Origin: DAOQVR01 sp035341665 | Lineage (GTDB): Bacteria; Chloroflexota; Anaerolineae; JAAYZQ01 | Direction: 5' to 3' | DNA: 64,000 bases | Assembly (NCBI GenBank): GCA_035341665.1 | Contig: DAOQVR010000012.1 | Location: forward strand, 62,001 to 126,000 | In this document: piece after piece, positions 1 to 8,176 of the stretch | Layout: the number at the start of each line of letters is the position of its first letter | Numbering within the stretch: position 1 is the stretch's first letter | Position numbers and translations under genes: made by a program | The notes under the pieces: generated by a model | The model's input: only the letters and a program-made list of their open reading frames with translations | The model's database searches: none | Told to the model about the DNA's origin: nothing

Positions 1-15
1 GGGGCGACAAGGCAC

Positions 16-1383
16 GTGAATAGCCTGACCGGTAAGATCGTCGATAGGTCTGCGCGCATCGCCGTCATTGGATTGGGGTATGTTGGGCTGCCGCTGGCCA
101 CTGGCTTCTCCAGGGCAGGTTACCGGGTTCTCGGACTCGATGTTGACGAGAGGAAGGTGGCAGCCATCAACGGAGGCGAGAGCTACATACAGGATGTCCC
201 ATCGTCAGACATCGCCTCGGCCGTGCGGGACGGCCGCCTTCTGGCCGCAGTCAACTATGACATGCTGCGTGGCGCCGATGCCATCTTCATCTGCGTACAG
301 ACGCCGTTCGATGCCATGAAGGCACCCGACCTGGCCTACATCGAGCAGGCAGCGCGCGGCATCGCGGAGCGCCTCAGACAGGGTCAGCTCATCATCCTCC
401 AATCCACCACCTACCCAGGGACGACCGAGGAGTGTGTTCTGCCCATACTCGAAGAGTCTGGGCTCAAAGCCGGCGCCGACTTCGCGTTGGCGTTCTCACC
501 GGAGCGGATCAACCCTGGTGACCAGCAGTACACTGTCGAGAACACGCCCAAAGTCGTCGGCGGGCTGACACCGCGCTGCGCCGAGCTGGCCCGGCTACTG
601 CTCAGCCAGCTCTTTGCCCACGTCCACGTCGTCTCCTCACCCCGCGCTGCCGAAATGTCCAAGCTACTGGAGAACATCTTCCGAAGCGTAAACATCGCCT
701 TGGTGAACGAACTGGCGCTTCTGGCGGAGCGCATGGGTATCGATCTCTGGGAGGTGATCGACGCCGCCCGTACAAAGCCGTTCGGGTTCATGCCGTTCTA
801 CCCCGGACCGGGCGTGGGGGGCCACTGCATCCCCGTAGATCCCTACTATTTGAGCTGGAAAGCCCGGCAGTTCGACTTTTACACCAAGTTTATCGAGCTC
901 GCAGCCGAAGTCAACCAGGCTATGCCCTATCACGTCATCGAGCTGGCGGCGCAGGCCCTGGGGCAGGAGGGCAAGCCGCTCGAGGGGGCTCGTGTCCTGG
1001 TGCTGGGGGTTGCCTTCAAGCGCGACATCGACGATGCCCGCAACTCGCCTGCCGAGCGGGTCATCGAGCTTCTCCTGCGCCGAGGAGCGCACGTTTCTTA
1101 CCATGATCCCTACGTTGCGCGCTATCGAGTGGGCCACGACGTCTTCTTCCCCGAGGAACGCTGGCTCGAGTCGGTTCCGCTCGACGACGAGGCTCTACAG
1201 GCGGCCGACTGCGTCATCATCCTTGCCGGACACCGCTCCATTCGCTATGACCGCGTCACACAGCAGGCGCGCGTCGTAGTGGATACGGTCAACGCCACGC
1301 ATGGCCTAACTGGGCTGGCGCGGATTGTGCGTGTCGGCGCGCCACTCGTGGCCGCCCGGCCCAGTCGAGAGGGCTCGCTGTGA
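16..1383 (+). CDS. UDP-N-acetylhexosamine / nucleotide-sugar dehydrogenase
   Basis: Cytosolic NAD-dependent enzyme of the UDP-glucose/GDP-mannose dehydrogenase family, which oxidises the C6 hydroxyl of a UDP-sugar to a uronate for surface polysaccharides. The 455-residue product has the N-terminal Rossmann motif GLGYVG (residues 19-24), the family motif FSPERINPGD, and the catalytic cysteine in GGHCIPVDPYY (Cys near 271). The C-terminal UDP-binding domain is present (VLGVAFKRDIDDARNSP). These motifs resemble the WbpA/WecC branch more than UDP-glucose 6-dehydrogenase, but substrate cannot be fixed from sequence. Start is the GTG at 16; upstream context is cut by the window edge. The next gene follows after 9 bases, so the two are probably co-transcribed. 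Confidence 0.9.
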   Translation: MNSLTGKIVDRSARIAVIGLGYVGLPLATGFSRAGYRVLGLDVDERKVAAINGGESYIQDVPSSDIASAVRDGRLLAAVNYDMLRGADAIFICVQTPFDAMKAPDLAYIEQAARGIAERLRQGQLIILQSTTYPGTTEECVLPILEESGLKAGADFALAFSPERINPGDQQYTVENTPKVVGGLTPRCAELARLLLSQLFAHVHVVSSPRAAEMSKLLENIFRSVNIALVNELALLAERMGIDLWEVIDAARTKPFGFMPFYPGPGVGGHCIPVDPYYLSWKARQFDFYTKFIELAAEVNQAMPYHVIELAAQALGQEGKPLEGARVLVLGVAFKRDIDDARNSPAERVIELLLRRGAHVSYHDPYVARYRVGHDVFFPEERWLESVPLDDEALQAADCVIILAGHRSIRYDRVTQQARVVVDTVNATHGLTGLARIVRVGAPLVAARPSREGSL

Positions 1384-1392
1384 GGCAGCGCC

Positions 1393-2043
1393 GTGGAGCC
1401 TGAGGAGGCAGATGCTGCCTCGACAGACTGGGCTGGGGAGGGTGGAGAAACCGTAAGGGACAAACCACCACCAGCGCCCTCCCCGCCTGGCGAGGAGAGC
1501 GGTCTCCTCTCACGCCCGGTCGCCCGTGTCGTCGCCGTCCTCGTGGTGGTCGGCCTCAGCATCGCAATCTATCTCTTCCGCGATCGCTTTGCCGCGCTTG
1601 CCGCCGTGGGCTATCCGGGCATTTTTCTCGTGAGCCTGTTGGCCAATGCGACGATTGTCCTACCGGCTCCCAGCATCTTCCTGGTGTTCTCGATGGGCGG
1701 CGCCCTGCCCTTCTACTGGGTGGGGCTGTCTGCCGGTGTCGGTGAGGCGCTGGGCGAGCTGACGGGCTACACCCTGGGTGTGAGCGGGCGTGCTGTCATC
1801 GAGAAGCGCGAAACCTACGAACGGCTCCGACGCTGGATGCAGCGCCGGGGTGCGCTCACGGTCTTTGTGCTGTCGACCATCCCCAACCCGATCGTTGACC
1901 TGGCCGGCATCGCCGCCGGAAGCCTCCGCTATCCCCTCTGGCGCTTTCTCCTCTTCTGCTGGCTGGGCAAGACGATCAAGTCACTGGCGATTGCCTGGGC
2001 CGGCTCCGAGTCGATCAAGGCCATAGAGCCCTTCTTGCGCTAG
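1393..2043 (+). CDS. DedA/VTT-domain integral membrane protein
   Basis: A 216-residue membrane protein with a 45-residue polar N-terminus, then a first membrane helix (about 47-62) and several more hydrophobic segments. The central glycine-rich stretch and the C-terminal P-N-P-x-x-D-x-x-G-I-x-A-G signature match the SNARE-associated/VTT (DedA) family, whose members are undecaprenyl-phosphate or phospholipid translocases in several bacteria. Placement directly behind a nucleotide-sugar dehydrogenase fits a link to envelope polysaccharide lipid carriers; that is inference. GTG start at 1393. It ends 6 bases before the end of a convergent gene. Confidence 0.75.
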   Translation: MEPEEADAASTDWAGEGGETVRDKPPPAPSPPGEESGLLSRPVARVVAVLVVVGLSIAIYLFRDRFAALAAVGYPGIFLVSLLANATIVLPAPSIFLVFSMGGALPFYWVGLSAGVGEALGELTGYTLGVSGRAVIEKRETYERLRRWMQRRGALTVFVLSTIPNPIVDLAGIAAGSLRYPLWRFLLFCWLGKTIKSLAIAWAGSESIKAIEPFLR

Positions 2044-2049
2044 CCCTCC

Positions 2050-2760
2050 CTAGAACTCGATCGTCTCCAGCGGCCGGGTCACAGCCACTACCGAACCGAC
2101 CCCCTCTCTGTACAGCGCCTCCGAGAGCTTGCGCGGAGTTCCGGGGCAGTACATGAAAGGCATGATATTCATGCCGCTGTAATGGGTCGGCACAACGATG
2201 TGCGGCTCCCCCAGCAGCCTCAGGGCCTCCGGCGCCTGCCTGGGTCCAATGTGTCCGAATGACAGGCCCAACGTCCGCAGGTCTCCGATCGGCAGCAGCA
2301 CGGCATCTAGCTTCCAGCGGCGGCCTATGGCGGCGAACAGGGTCTTTCCCAGCGAAGTGTCGCCGGCGAAGTAGGCCGTTCGGTCGCCATGCACGATCAG
2401 GCCCAGCTCGTCTGCTCCGTGCACGGCGGGTACCGCTGTCAGCCTCACGCCGCGGAAGGTCGCTTCCTCCCATGCCCTGATGCCTCGCAGGTCCAGGTGG
2501 CTCAGCCCGCTGGCCCTGGAGAGCTGCGGAGACGGCATCCAGACCGGCGTTCCGGCCGGAAGCCGACTGAGTGTCGCCGGCTCGAAGTGGTCGGGGTGTG
2601 TGTGCGAGAGGAAAACCAGGTCAGGCTGTGGCATCCGCTCGAATGGGTAGCTTGGCGGGTGCTGCCGAAGCGCTAGCATACGAAAGACCGGGTCGGTGAT
2701 GATGGTCAGCCCCATCGTCTCGATGATCGTCATGGACCAGCGAATGTAGGTTAATCTCAT
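2050..2760 (-). CDS. Metallo-beta-lactamase-fold hydrolase (UPF0173-like)
   Basis: A 236-residue protein with the metal-binding signature SHTHPDH, a downstream GDT metal ligand and a late PTHYSG histidine, as in the UPF0173/UlaG-like branch of metal-dependent hydrolases. No signal peptide, so probably cytosolic; substrate unknown. The open frame extends further upstream, but there it lies inside the preceding macroglobulin gene and encodes low-complexity Arg/Cys/Ser-rich sequence. The ATG at 2760, 10 bases after that gene's stop, is therefore chosen. It is the last gene of a minus-strand run tnaA - macroglobulin - this gene. A second family member lies at 29926-30567. Confidence 0.8.
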   Translation of the reverse strand: MRLTYIRWSMTIIETMGLTIITDPVFRMLALRQHPPSYPFERMPQPDLVFLSHTHPDHFEPATLSRLPAGTPVWMPSPQLSRASGLSHLDLRGIRAWEEATFRGVRLTAVPAVHGADELGLIVHGDRTAYFAGDTSLGKTLFAAIGRRWKLDAVLLPIGDLRTLGLSFGHIGPRQAPEALRLLGEPHIVVPTHYSGMNIMPFMYCPGTPRKLSEALYREGVGSVVAVTRPLETIEF

Positions 2761-2770
2761 GAGTCGCCGC

Positions 2771-5700
2771 TTATTCCTCCACAGTAACGTCGATCCCCGG
2801 CAGGGTGCCCACCTTGTCTGCGTCGTACATGTCGTGCACCGTCGCGAAGAGCTTCCCGTGCCCCGGGCGCACGGCGATTGCCTCCACGGCGAGCTCCTGG
2901 TGCGTGACGGGAAGGTGGGCTGTCTGGGCGTTGGCGCCTCCCTGCAGGAGTGCCAGGCACCCCGGCAGGTAGAGGCGCACCAGGGGCGCAATGCTCTCCT
3001 GCTTCGGCACCACTTTGACCTGGATCCTCTCGCCCAACCGCGGCCTTGTCTTGCTCAACTCCAGCTCAAAGCGTAGGCCCGCCCGAGGCTCCAGGTGGTC
3101 GACTTCTATCTGGCGATCCACCCGCACAATCAGGTTGTCCGATAGGGCCGTTACCTCCCGCCCGAAGGCCAGCCCACGTAGCGCAACCTCCTGATCGTCG
3201 ATCCGTGCCATCTGTGCGGGTTCGTAGCGCAGTGCTGCCAGCAGTTCCACCAGCGCCCGCGTGTCCGCTGTCGAGTAGAGCATGCGGTCCACGATCTTCC
3301 CGCACGCGTACCGAAATGCGGGAAGGAAAAGAGGATCGTGAGCATCAAGCATGACCCGAGCTGCGTCGCAGGTGGCCTCCAGCACGCCACCCCAATAGTG
3401 TTTCTCCGAGGCCGGCCAGCGGACCGTGCCGTTCAACCGCTCTGTGATGCGACGCAGGTACTGCAGGGCCTCGTCCTTCTTGCCGTTGCCGTGGAAGTAG
3501 AGCGACACCGCGTCGGCCGTTGTTCTCATGGGGGCGGCAAACTCGCGCCCCAGCGGCAGGAGCTGGTTGTCGCGATGTTTCTTCTTGCGCAACGCAGCCG
3601 TAGCCCTGCTGAGCATCGACAGCGCTCTCTCAAACGGCAAGCCGACGAATCCAGTCAGCCTGTGCGCCACGCGTGCCGTGATGTCGACGCCGGGTGCTCC
3701 GCCGCACCAGAGCGCAAACATGCCCTGTTCGTCCTGGAACGTCTGAAGCCGCTTCAGCCCGGCGTCGATTCGCTGGCGGAACTGGCTTAGGTCGCCGGAA
3801 AAGCCCCCGAGGCCTATGGCCCTGTAGCCCGTGGCAAGCCCATACAGGGTGCTCGAAGTCTGCTCCGCTCAGCCAAACGGGTAGCGGTTCAATGCCTCGA
3901 TCGTTTCGGCCAACACGTAGCCCGGACCAGGGAAGACCACCACCCGCTCTCCTCGGACAGACTGCCCGCACATCAGGATGTCGAGCTGAGAGGCCGTCAC
4001 CCGCTGCCGGCCTGGTGGCGGCAGGCTGCGCACGGTCCAGTCATCACCGGACTCGCCCCAAATGTGGACGCTGATCTCGCCTGGGCCCGTCACGCGGATT
4101 CTCTCGGCCCCGTGCCCCATGACCGCCCCGGAAAACGTCTCCCCGCCGGGCAGGGTAATGCACATTGTGGCCGGTCTCTCTGTGTGGTAGCGCACGGCTG
4201 CCAGAATGTCGTCGCCCACCGACGCACTGGCCGGCAGATCTAGCTCCGCGTACACTGGCTTGGCTGCCCGCACGTCGGCCGTCAGCTCTTGGACGTCGAG
4301 CCCGGCTACCAGGTAGGCGCGGCACCGCCATGTACCAATCTGATCTCCGAGCCGGACGCATCGCTCAGCCACCTGGCTAACTCGGAATAGCTCCAGGTAT
4401 GCCAGCTCCGGAAACGTCTCCCGGCTGGCGACCTCAACCAAAGCAGGGAGCTCGGGTGCCACGCTCACAGCCCCTGTGGGTGCTCCATCGGAGAAGGACT
4501 GGGCGCTCTCAAATAGCAGGGGGCGCGGCCGTGCCGTCGCCGCCCCGGCCCGTGGCCTACCCATCGCCAGCCTGCTGGCCGGCGTGCCCTCGCCCTGCCG
4601 CCGCATGAAAGCCGGGAAGTCTAGATCCTCCGCCAGGGCCGAGGCGAGCTCCCGGTGGCGCGGGCGGTAAGAAATCGGCACTGCGTCCTGCTCCGACAGA
4701 CCCTGCCCGCAGGCGCGTATGGCCTCGATCATCCTCTTGGCCAACTTGGGGATGGGGCTCTCATGCTCAAGCCGCACATCGAAGACAAGGAGTAGGCAGG
4801 TGGCAGGAGTCGCTGACTCTATCCGGATGGCAATCTCCTCGCCTGGCATGGCCTCATCTGGCACCGCAAGCTTGGCATCCAGCTCCAGCGGCCGGATCAC
4901 GATCCCCCACGCCTCGTAAGCCCTTTCCTCGCTGAGCAGGCCCACTGTGAAGAGGGTATAGGGGGCCGCCACGGGAAACTCCAGGATGTCACCCCGGCCC
5001 AAAGGACCGAAGTACAGCACGGTCCTGTTGTCCGTCAGCGGTTCGAACAGCACGATCTGCGCGGCGAGCGCCCGGATGTCAACGATCAGGCGACCTGCCT
5101 CTGCCACCGCGCTTTCCAGCCGCAGTGGCGTTGTCTGTGCGCCTCCGTAGCCTATGTGCAGCCCACGTATCTCCGTCGTATCCTCGCCCGGCAGGAGCCC
5201 GGCACTGGCCTGTCTTCCCAACGTGCAGAGGGTCACGCGCTCGCGATCGGTACGCTCCGTGCCGGGGAAGGCCACGCTGGCCGTCTCGCCAGTGGGCGTG
5301 GTCACCTGAACGTGGAATGGTCCACCGTGGCCACTGATGTCAAAGGCGGCTTGCACCAGGCCCTCCGAAGCCGTCGCGTCCTGCGTGGCTACCACTCGTC
5401 CACCGCACACACCGCACTGGAGTCCAAGCTCCACGTTTCCCACAAAGGGGACCGAGAGCGCCACCAGGCGGAGCCGGAACTGAAGTGAGCCTGCCTGCAG
5501 GCTGTGCGCTTCCAGGATGGCAGTGAGCGGCGACAGTGCGAACTCGGCCACGCTGAAAGTGCATTCGGCGGGGTCTCCGATGGGCTCTCCCTTCTCGCCG
5601 CGCCTCCGCACAACCACGCGGTACTCGCCCTCCTCCAGGTCGTGGTAAGGCCGGAGCGCCAGCCCTGTTTCGTCCAGGATCACTTGCTCGGTGGTCACCT

Positions 5701-6145
5701 GCTGCCCAGCCAGCAGCACTTCCATGTCCACCCTTGCGCTCGGAGCCCCAGGGACGACAACAAGGATGCGCGCTTCCTCCCTGGGTCGGTAGACCCTGCG
5801 CTCTGTGATGACCGCCGTCAGGTCCGGCTGGACGGGAGACGGCAGGCGGGGCAGGTCCGGAGCCGGCTCGGGCGGGTGAACGTCGGGGTCCCGGAGGGTC
5901 GAGCCAAAATGGCTCTCACCCAATGCCACGCTGTGCAGGTGGCGTGAGACGATCTCAGGCTCTGTGGCCACGTGTGGCGGCGCGCCGTCGACCGCCACGG
6001 CGATCGGCCGATGCCCCGCAGCGCGAACGAAGACGAACTGCGCTCCAGCATACACGTGATCGCCCATGCCGTCCATGTCAGCCCGGCAACGGGTGCATCG
6101 TGGTGTCCCAGAATCGTTGGGTGCCAGGCACTTGGGGCAGTACAC
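2771..6145 (-). CDS. Alpha-2-macroglobulin-like protein with in-frame TGA at the thioester Cys position
   Basis: Read through one TGA codon (3869-3871), this gene encodes 1124 residues. The N-terminus carries a zinc ribbon (Cys 3, 6, 17, 20) instead of a signal peptide, so the protein looks cytosolic, which is odd for the family. Beta-rich macroglobulin-type domains follow, including a VYRPREEA motif near residue 120. At 754-762 the sequence reads RYPFG-[TGA]-AEQ, which is the family thioester motif G-C-x-E-Q with the Cys codon replaced by TGA. Downstream is the helical thioester domain (ALWCGG; then STADTRALVELLAAL, matching the STxxTxxALxAL repeat) and a C-terminal beta domain. A conventional caller would split it into 3869-6145 and 2771-3721. 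GTG start at 6145 has a strong AGGAGG 7 bases upstream. No other stop or shift is seen. Options: selenocysteine recoding, a TGC/TGT-to-TGA mutation, or a sequence error. Confidence 0.8.
3820..3849 (-). promoter_or_regulatory. Hairpin downstream of the in-frame TGA (possible bacterial SECIS-like element)
   Basis: On the mRNA strand, bases +20 to +26 after the TGA (CCCUGUA) pair perfectly with bases +43 to +49 (UACAGGG), giving a 7-bp stem with a 16-base loop starting UGGG. Bacterial SECIS elements sit just 3' of the UGA, with the apical loop about 16-37 bases away and a G in the first loop positions. The spacing and the G fit; the loop is slightly long. A competing small hairpin with loop UGUAU also exists. 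A 7-bp stem can occur by chance in GC-rich coding DNA, so this is suggestive only. Confidence 0.3.
3869..3871 (-). other. In-frame TGA at the catalytic thioester cysteine codon
   Basis: The plus strand reads tca here, giving TGA in the frame of the macroglobulin gene. The preceding codons encode NRYPFG and the following ones AEQTSSTLYG, so the TGA occupies exactly the Cys of the G-C-x-E-Q thioester motif. The frame then continues uninterrupted to the stop at 2771. Selenocysteine commonly replaces catalytic Cys in bacterial selenoproteins. Confidence 0.85.
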
Positions 6146-6175
6146 GCTAACCTCCTCTTCTGAGGCGCCCTACAC

Positions 6176-7558
6176 CTAAATCCCAGTGGGCTCGAACCTA
6201 GCAGTGAAGTGCCGCAGGAACCGCGTCTCATACACGATTCGCAGCCCCTGTACGGTGTCCCTTCGCCGGTGAAGCTCGATAACCGTGTCGGCCACATAGT
6301 CGAGGTGCGATTGGGTGTAAACCCGGCGCGGAATTGCCAACCGGACCAGCTCGAGGTCCGGGAATACCGTGGTGCCGGTCGTTTCGTCGCGGTGCGCGAA
6401 CATTACGCTTCCGATCTCGACGGACCGGATGCCACCTTCCAGGTAGAGGCTGCTGACGATCGCCTGTGCTGGGAAGCGCTCACGCGGCATATCAGGCAGG
6501 AATCGGAGCGCATCAAGGTAGACGGCGTGCCCTCCGGGGGGCTCGACGATCGGCACGCCCGCCTCGAGCAGCCGGTCGGCCAGGTATTGCGTGTGAGCCT
6601 GGCGGTACGCCAGATAGCTCTCGTCCAGCCCTTCCCACAGCCCGCGGGCGACCGCCTCCAAATCACGGCCGGCCAGCCCGCCGTAGGTGGGAAAACCCTC
6701 TCTCAGGATCAGCTCCTGGCACGCCCGCTCGTAAAGCTCTGCGTCGTTCATGCATAGGAATCCGCCGATGTTGGCGAGCGCATCCTTCTTTGCGCTCATG
6801 GTGCAGCCGTCAGCATAGGAGAAAGCCTCGCGCGCGATTTCCAGGGTTGACTTCGCTCCAAAACCGGGCTCGCGCATCTTGATGAAGAAGGCGTTTTCCG
6901 CATACCGGCAGGCGTCCAGGAAGAAACGGATTCCGTGCTCGTGCAGGGCATGGGCTGCCTCTCGGATGTTCTGCATCGAGACGGGCTGGCCGCCACCCGA
7001 GTTGTTTGTGATGGTTAGCATTCCCAGGGGGATGTTCTGTGCGCCGGCGCTGGTGATGAACGCGCGCAGTTTTGCGACGTCGATGTTGCCCTTGAAAGGA
7101 TGGCGGCTGGTGGGATCTCTGCCCTCGTCGATGACAAGGTCCGCAGCAGCCGCGCCGCGTGCCTCGATGTTGGCCCTGGTCGTGTCAAAATGCATGTTGC
7201 TTGGCACCCGCATCCCGGGGCGCACCAGGATCGAGAACAGCACGTTCTCTGCCGCGCGACCCTGGTGCGTGGGCACAAAGTGGCGGAAGCCAAAGATCTC
7301 GCGAATCGCGGCCTCGAGGTGGTAGAAGTTTCGGCAGCCGGCGTACGACTCATCCCCCTGGAGGACCCCGGCCCACTGGTTGTCGCTCATCGCTGCGGTT
7401 CCGGAGTCGGTCAGCAGGTCGATGTAGATGTCCCCGGCGCGGATCAGGAAGGGATTGTACCCCGCTTCGGCCAGCAGCCTGGCACGCTCCTCGCGCGTCG
7501 TAAGCCGGATGGGCTCGACAGTCTTGATGCGAAAGGGCTCGGGCAGAAACTTGGCCAT
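6176..7558 (-). CDS. tnaA: Tryptophanase (tryptophan indole-lyase)
   Basis: PLP-dependent beta-eliminating lyase of 460 residues, converting L-tryptophan to indole, pyruvate and ammonia in the cytosol. The opening LPEPFRIK, IDLLTDSG, PTHQGR and the PLP-lysine motif MSAKKD (about 254-259) define the tryptophanase/tyrosine phenol-lyase family. Two positions favour tryptophanase: the Arg that binds phenol in tyrosine phenol-lyase is Ile here (SVEIGS), and the C-terminus reads LRHFTA with the tryptophanase His rather than RFFTA. Many other stretches look tyrosine phenol-lyase-like, so specificity is not certain. The ATG at 7558 matches the family N-terminus; the longer frame upstream is not conserved in character. 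The macroglobulin gene starts 30 bases after its stop. Confidence 0.85.
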   Translation of the reverse strand: MAKFLPEPFRIKTVEPIRLTTREERARLLAEAGYNPFLIRAGDIYIDLLTDSGTAAMSDNQWAGVLQGDESYAGCRNFYHLEAAIREIFGFRHFVPTHQGRAAENVLFSILVRPGMRVPSNMHFDTTRANIEARGAAAADLVIDEGRDPTSRHPFKGNIDVAKLRAFITSAGAQNIPLGMLTITNNSGGGQPVSMQNIREAAHALHEHGIRFFLDACRYAENAFFIKMREPGFGAKSTLEIAREAFSYADGCTMSAKKDALANIGGFLCMNDAELYERACQELILREGFPTYGGLAGRDLEAVARGLWEGLDESYLAYRQAHTQYLADRLLEAGVPIVEPPGGHAVYLDALRFLPDMPRERFPAQAIVSSLYLEGGIRSVEIGSVMFAHRDETTGTTVFPDLELVRLAIPRRVYTQSHLDYVADTVIELHRRRDTVQGLRIVYETRFLRHFTARFEPTGI

Positions 7559-7654
7559 CGCTCCGACCTCTCGTAAGGGTTCACGTCCTCCGCTAGTATA
7601 CACGCCAGGGGCCAAAAGGAAAAGCCTGGCCCATGGCCCTCGCGCCCACAGGGC

Positions 7655-7683
7655 TTGACACCGCCGCGATGACATGGTTAAAT
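7655..7683 (+). promoter_or_regulatory. Sigma70-type promoter for the lipoprotein/metalloprotease pair
   Basis: TTGACA (7655-7660), 17 bp, then TTAAAT (7678-7683) preceded by an extended -10 TGg. It lies about 50 bases upstream of the lipoprotein start and divergent from tnaA. Confidence 0.55.
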
Positions 7684-7734
7684 GGCTTGCGCGGGCGATG
7701 CAGGTGCTGCCTGCCCGCTGAGAAAGGAGTCCTT

Positions 7735-8154
7735 GTGGTGCACACGCGAATCTCACTTCTTGCCCTCTTGTGCGTGCTTTGCTTCGGTGCATGGGGCTGC
7801 AGCGCCGACGAGCCCGGCACGAGCCCTCTCCCGACCCCCATTCCGGAGCCCTCTGACCTGCTGTCGTTGGTGGCCAGCGATCCGGCGGCCTATGTTGGTC
7901 AGCAGGTGATTGTCGAAGGCGTGCTGGAGTCGGAGGGGGGCATGCCCAATCCGGCTTTCTACCTTTCCGACGGCCAGGGCCACCGCCTGGCGACCAGCGC
8001 CTGGGTCGCTATCGAGGCCGTGCAGCCGCCGCAGGGCGGCGTACAGCCCAAGACCATGTCCGAGTTTGTGGGGAAGCAACTCCGCCTCACTGGCGAAGTG
8101 GCACGGGCGGGCGAGCGGTATCTGCTGGAAGTGTCCTCGGCTCTAGAGAAGTAG
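7735..8154 (+). CDS. Small secreted lipoprotein, OB-fold-like
   Basis: A product of about 140 residues with a basic start, a hydrophobic core and GAWGC near residue 22, a plausible though imperfect lipobox, followed by a Pro/Thr/Ser-rich linker. The rest (about 45-139) has the pattern VGQQVIVEGVL ... LRLTGEVAR typical of small OB-fold nucleic-acid-binding-like domains. No specific function can be assigned. Two adjacent GTG codons (7735, 7738) follow an AAGGAG 5 or 8 bases upstream; either may start translation. Upstream in-frame sequence lacks any signal-like character. The M6 metalloprotease begins 22 bases downstream, so the pair is probably co-expressed and both products exported. Confidence 0.65.
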   Translation: MVHTRISLLALLCVLCFGAWGCSADEPGTSPLPTPIPEPSDLLSLVASDPAAYVGQQVIVEGVLESEGGMPNPAFYLSDGQGHRLATSAWVAIEAVQPPQGGVQPKTMSEFVGKQLRLTGEVARAGERYLLEVSSALEK

Positions 8155-8176
8155 CCTGATAGGCGAAGAGGTGAAC

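Noticed and set aside
3721..3868. Treating 2771-3721 as an independent 316-residue gene starting at ATG 3721
   Set aside because: The frame is continuous with the macroglobulin gene, the stretch 3722-3868 encodes conserved thioester-domain sequence, and there is no ribosome-binding site before ATG 3721.
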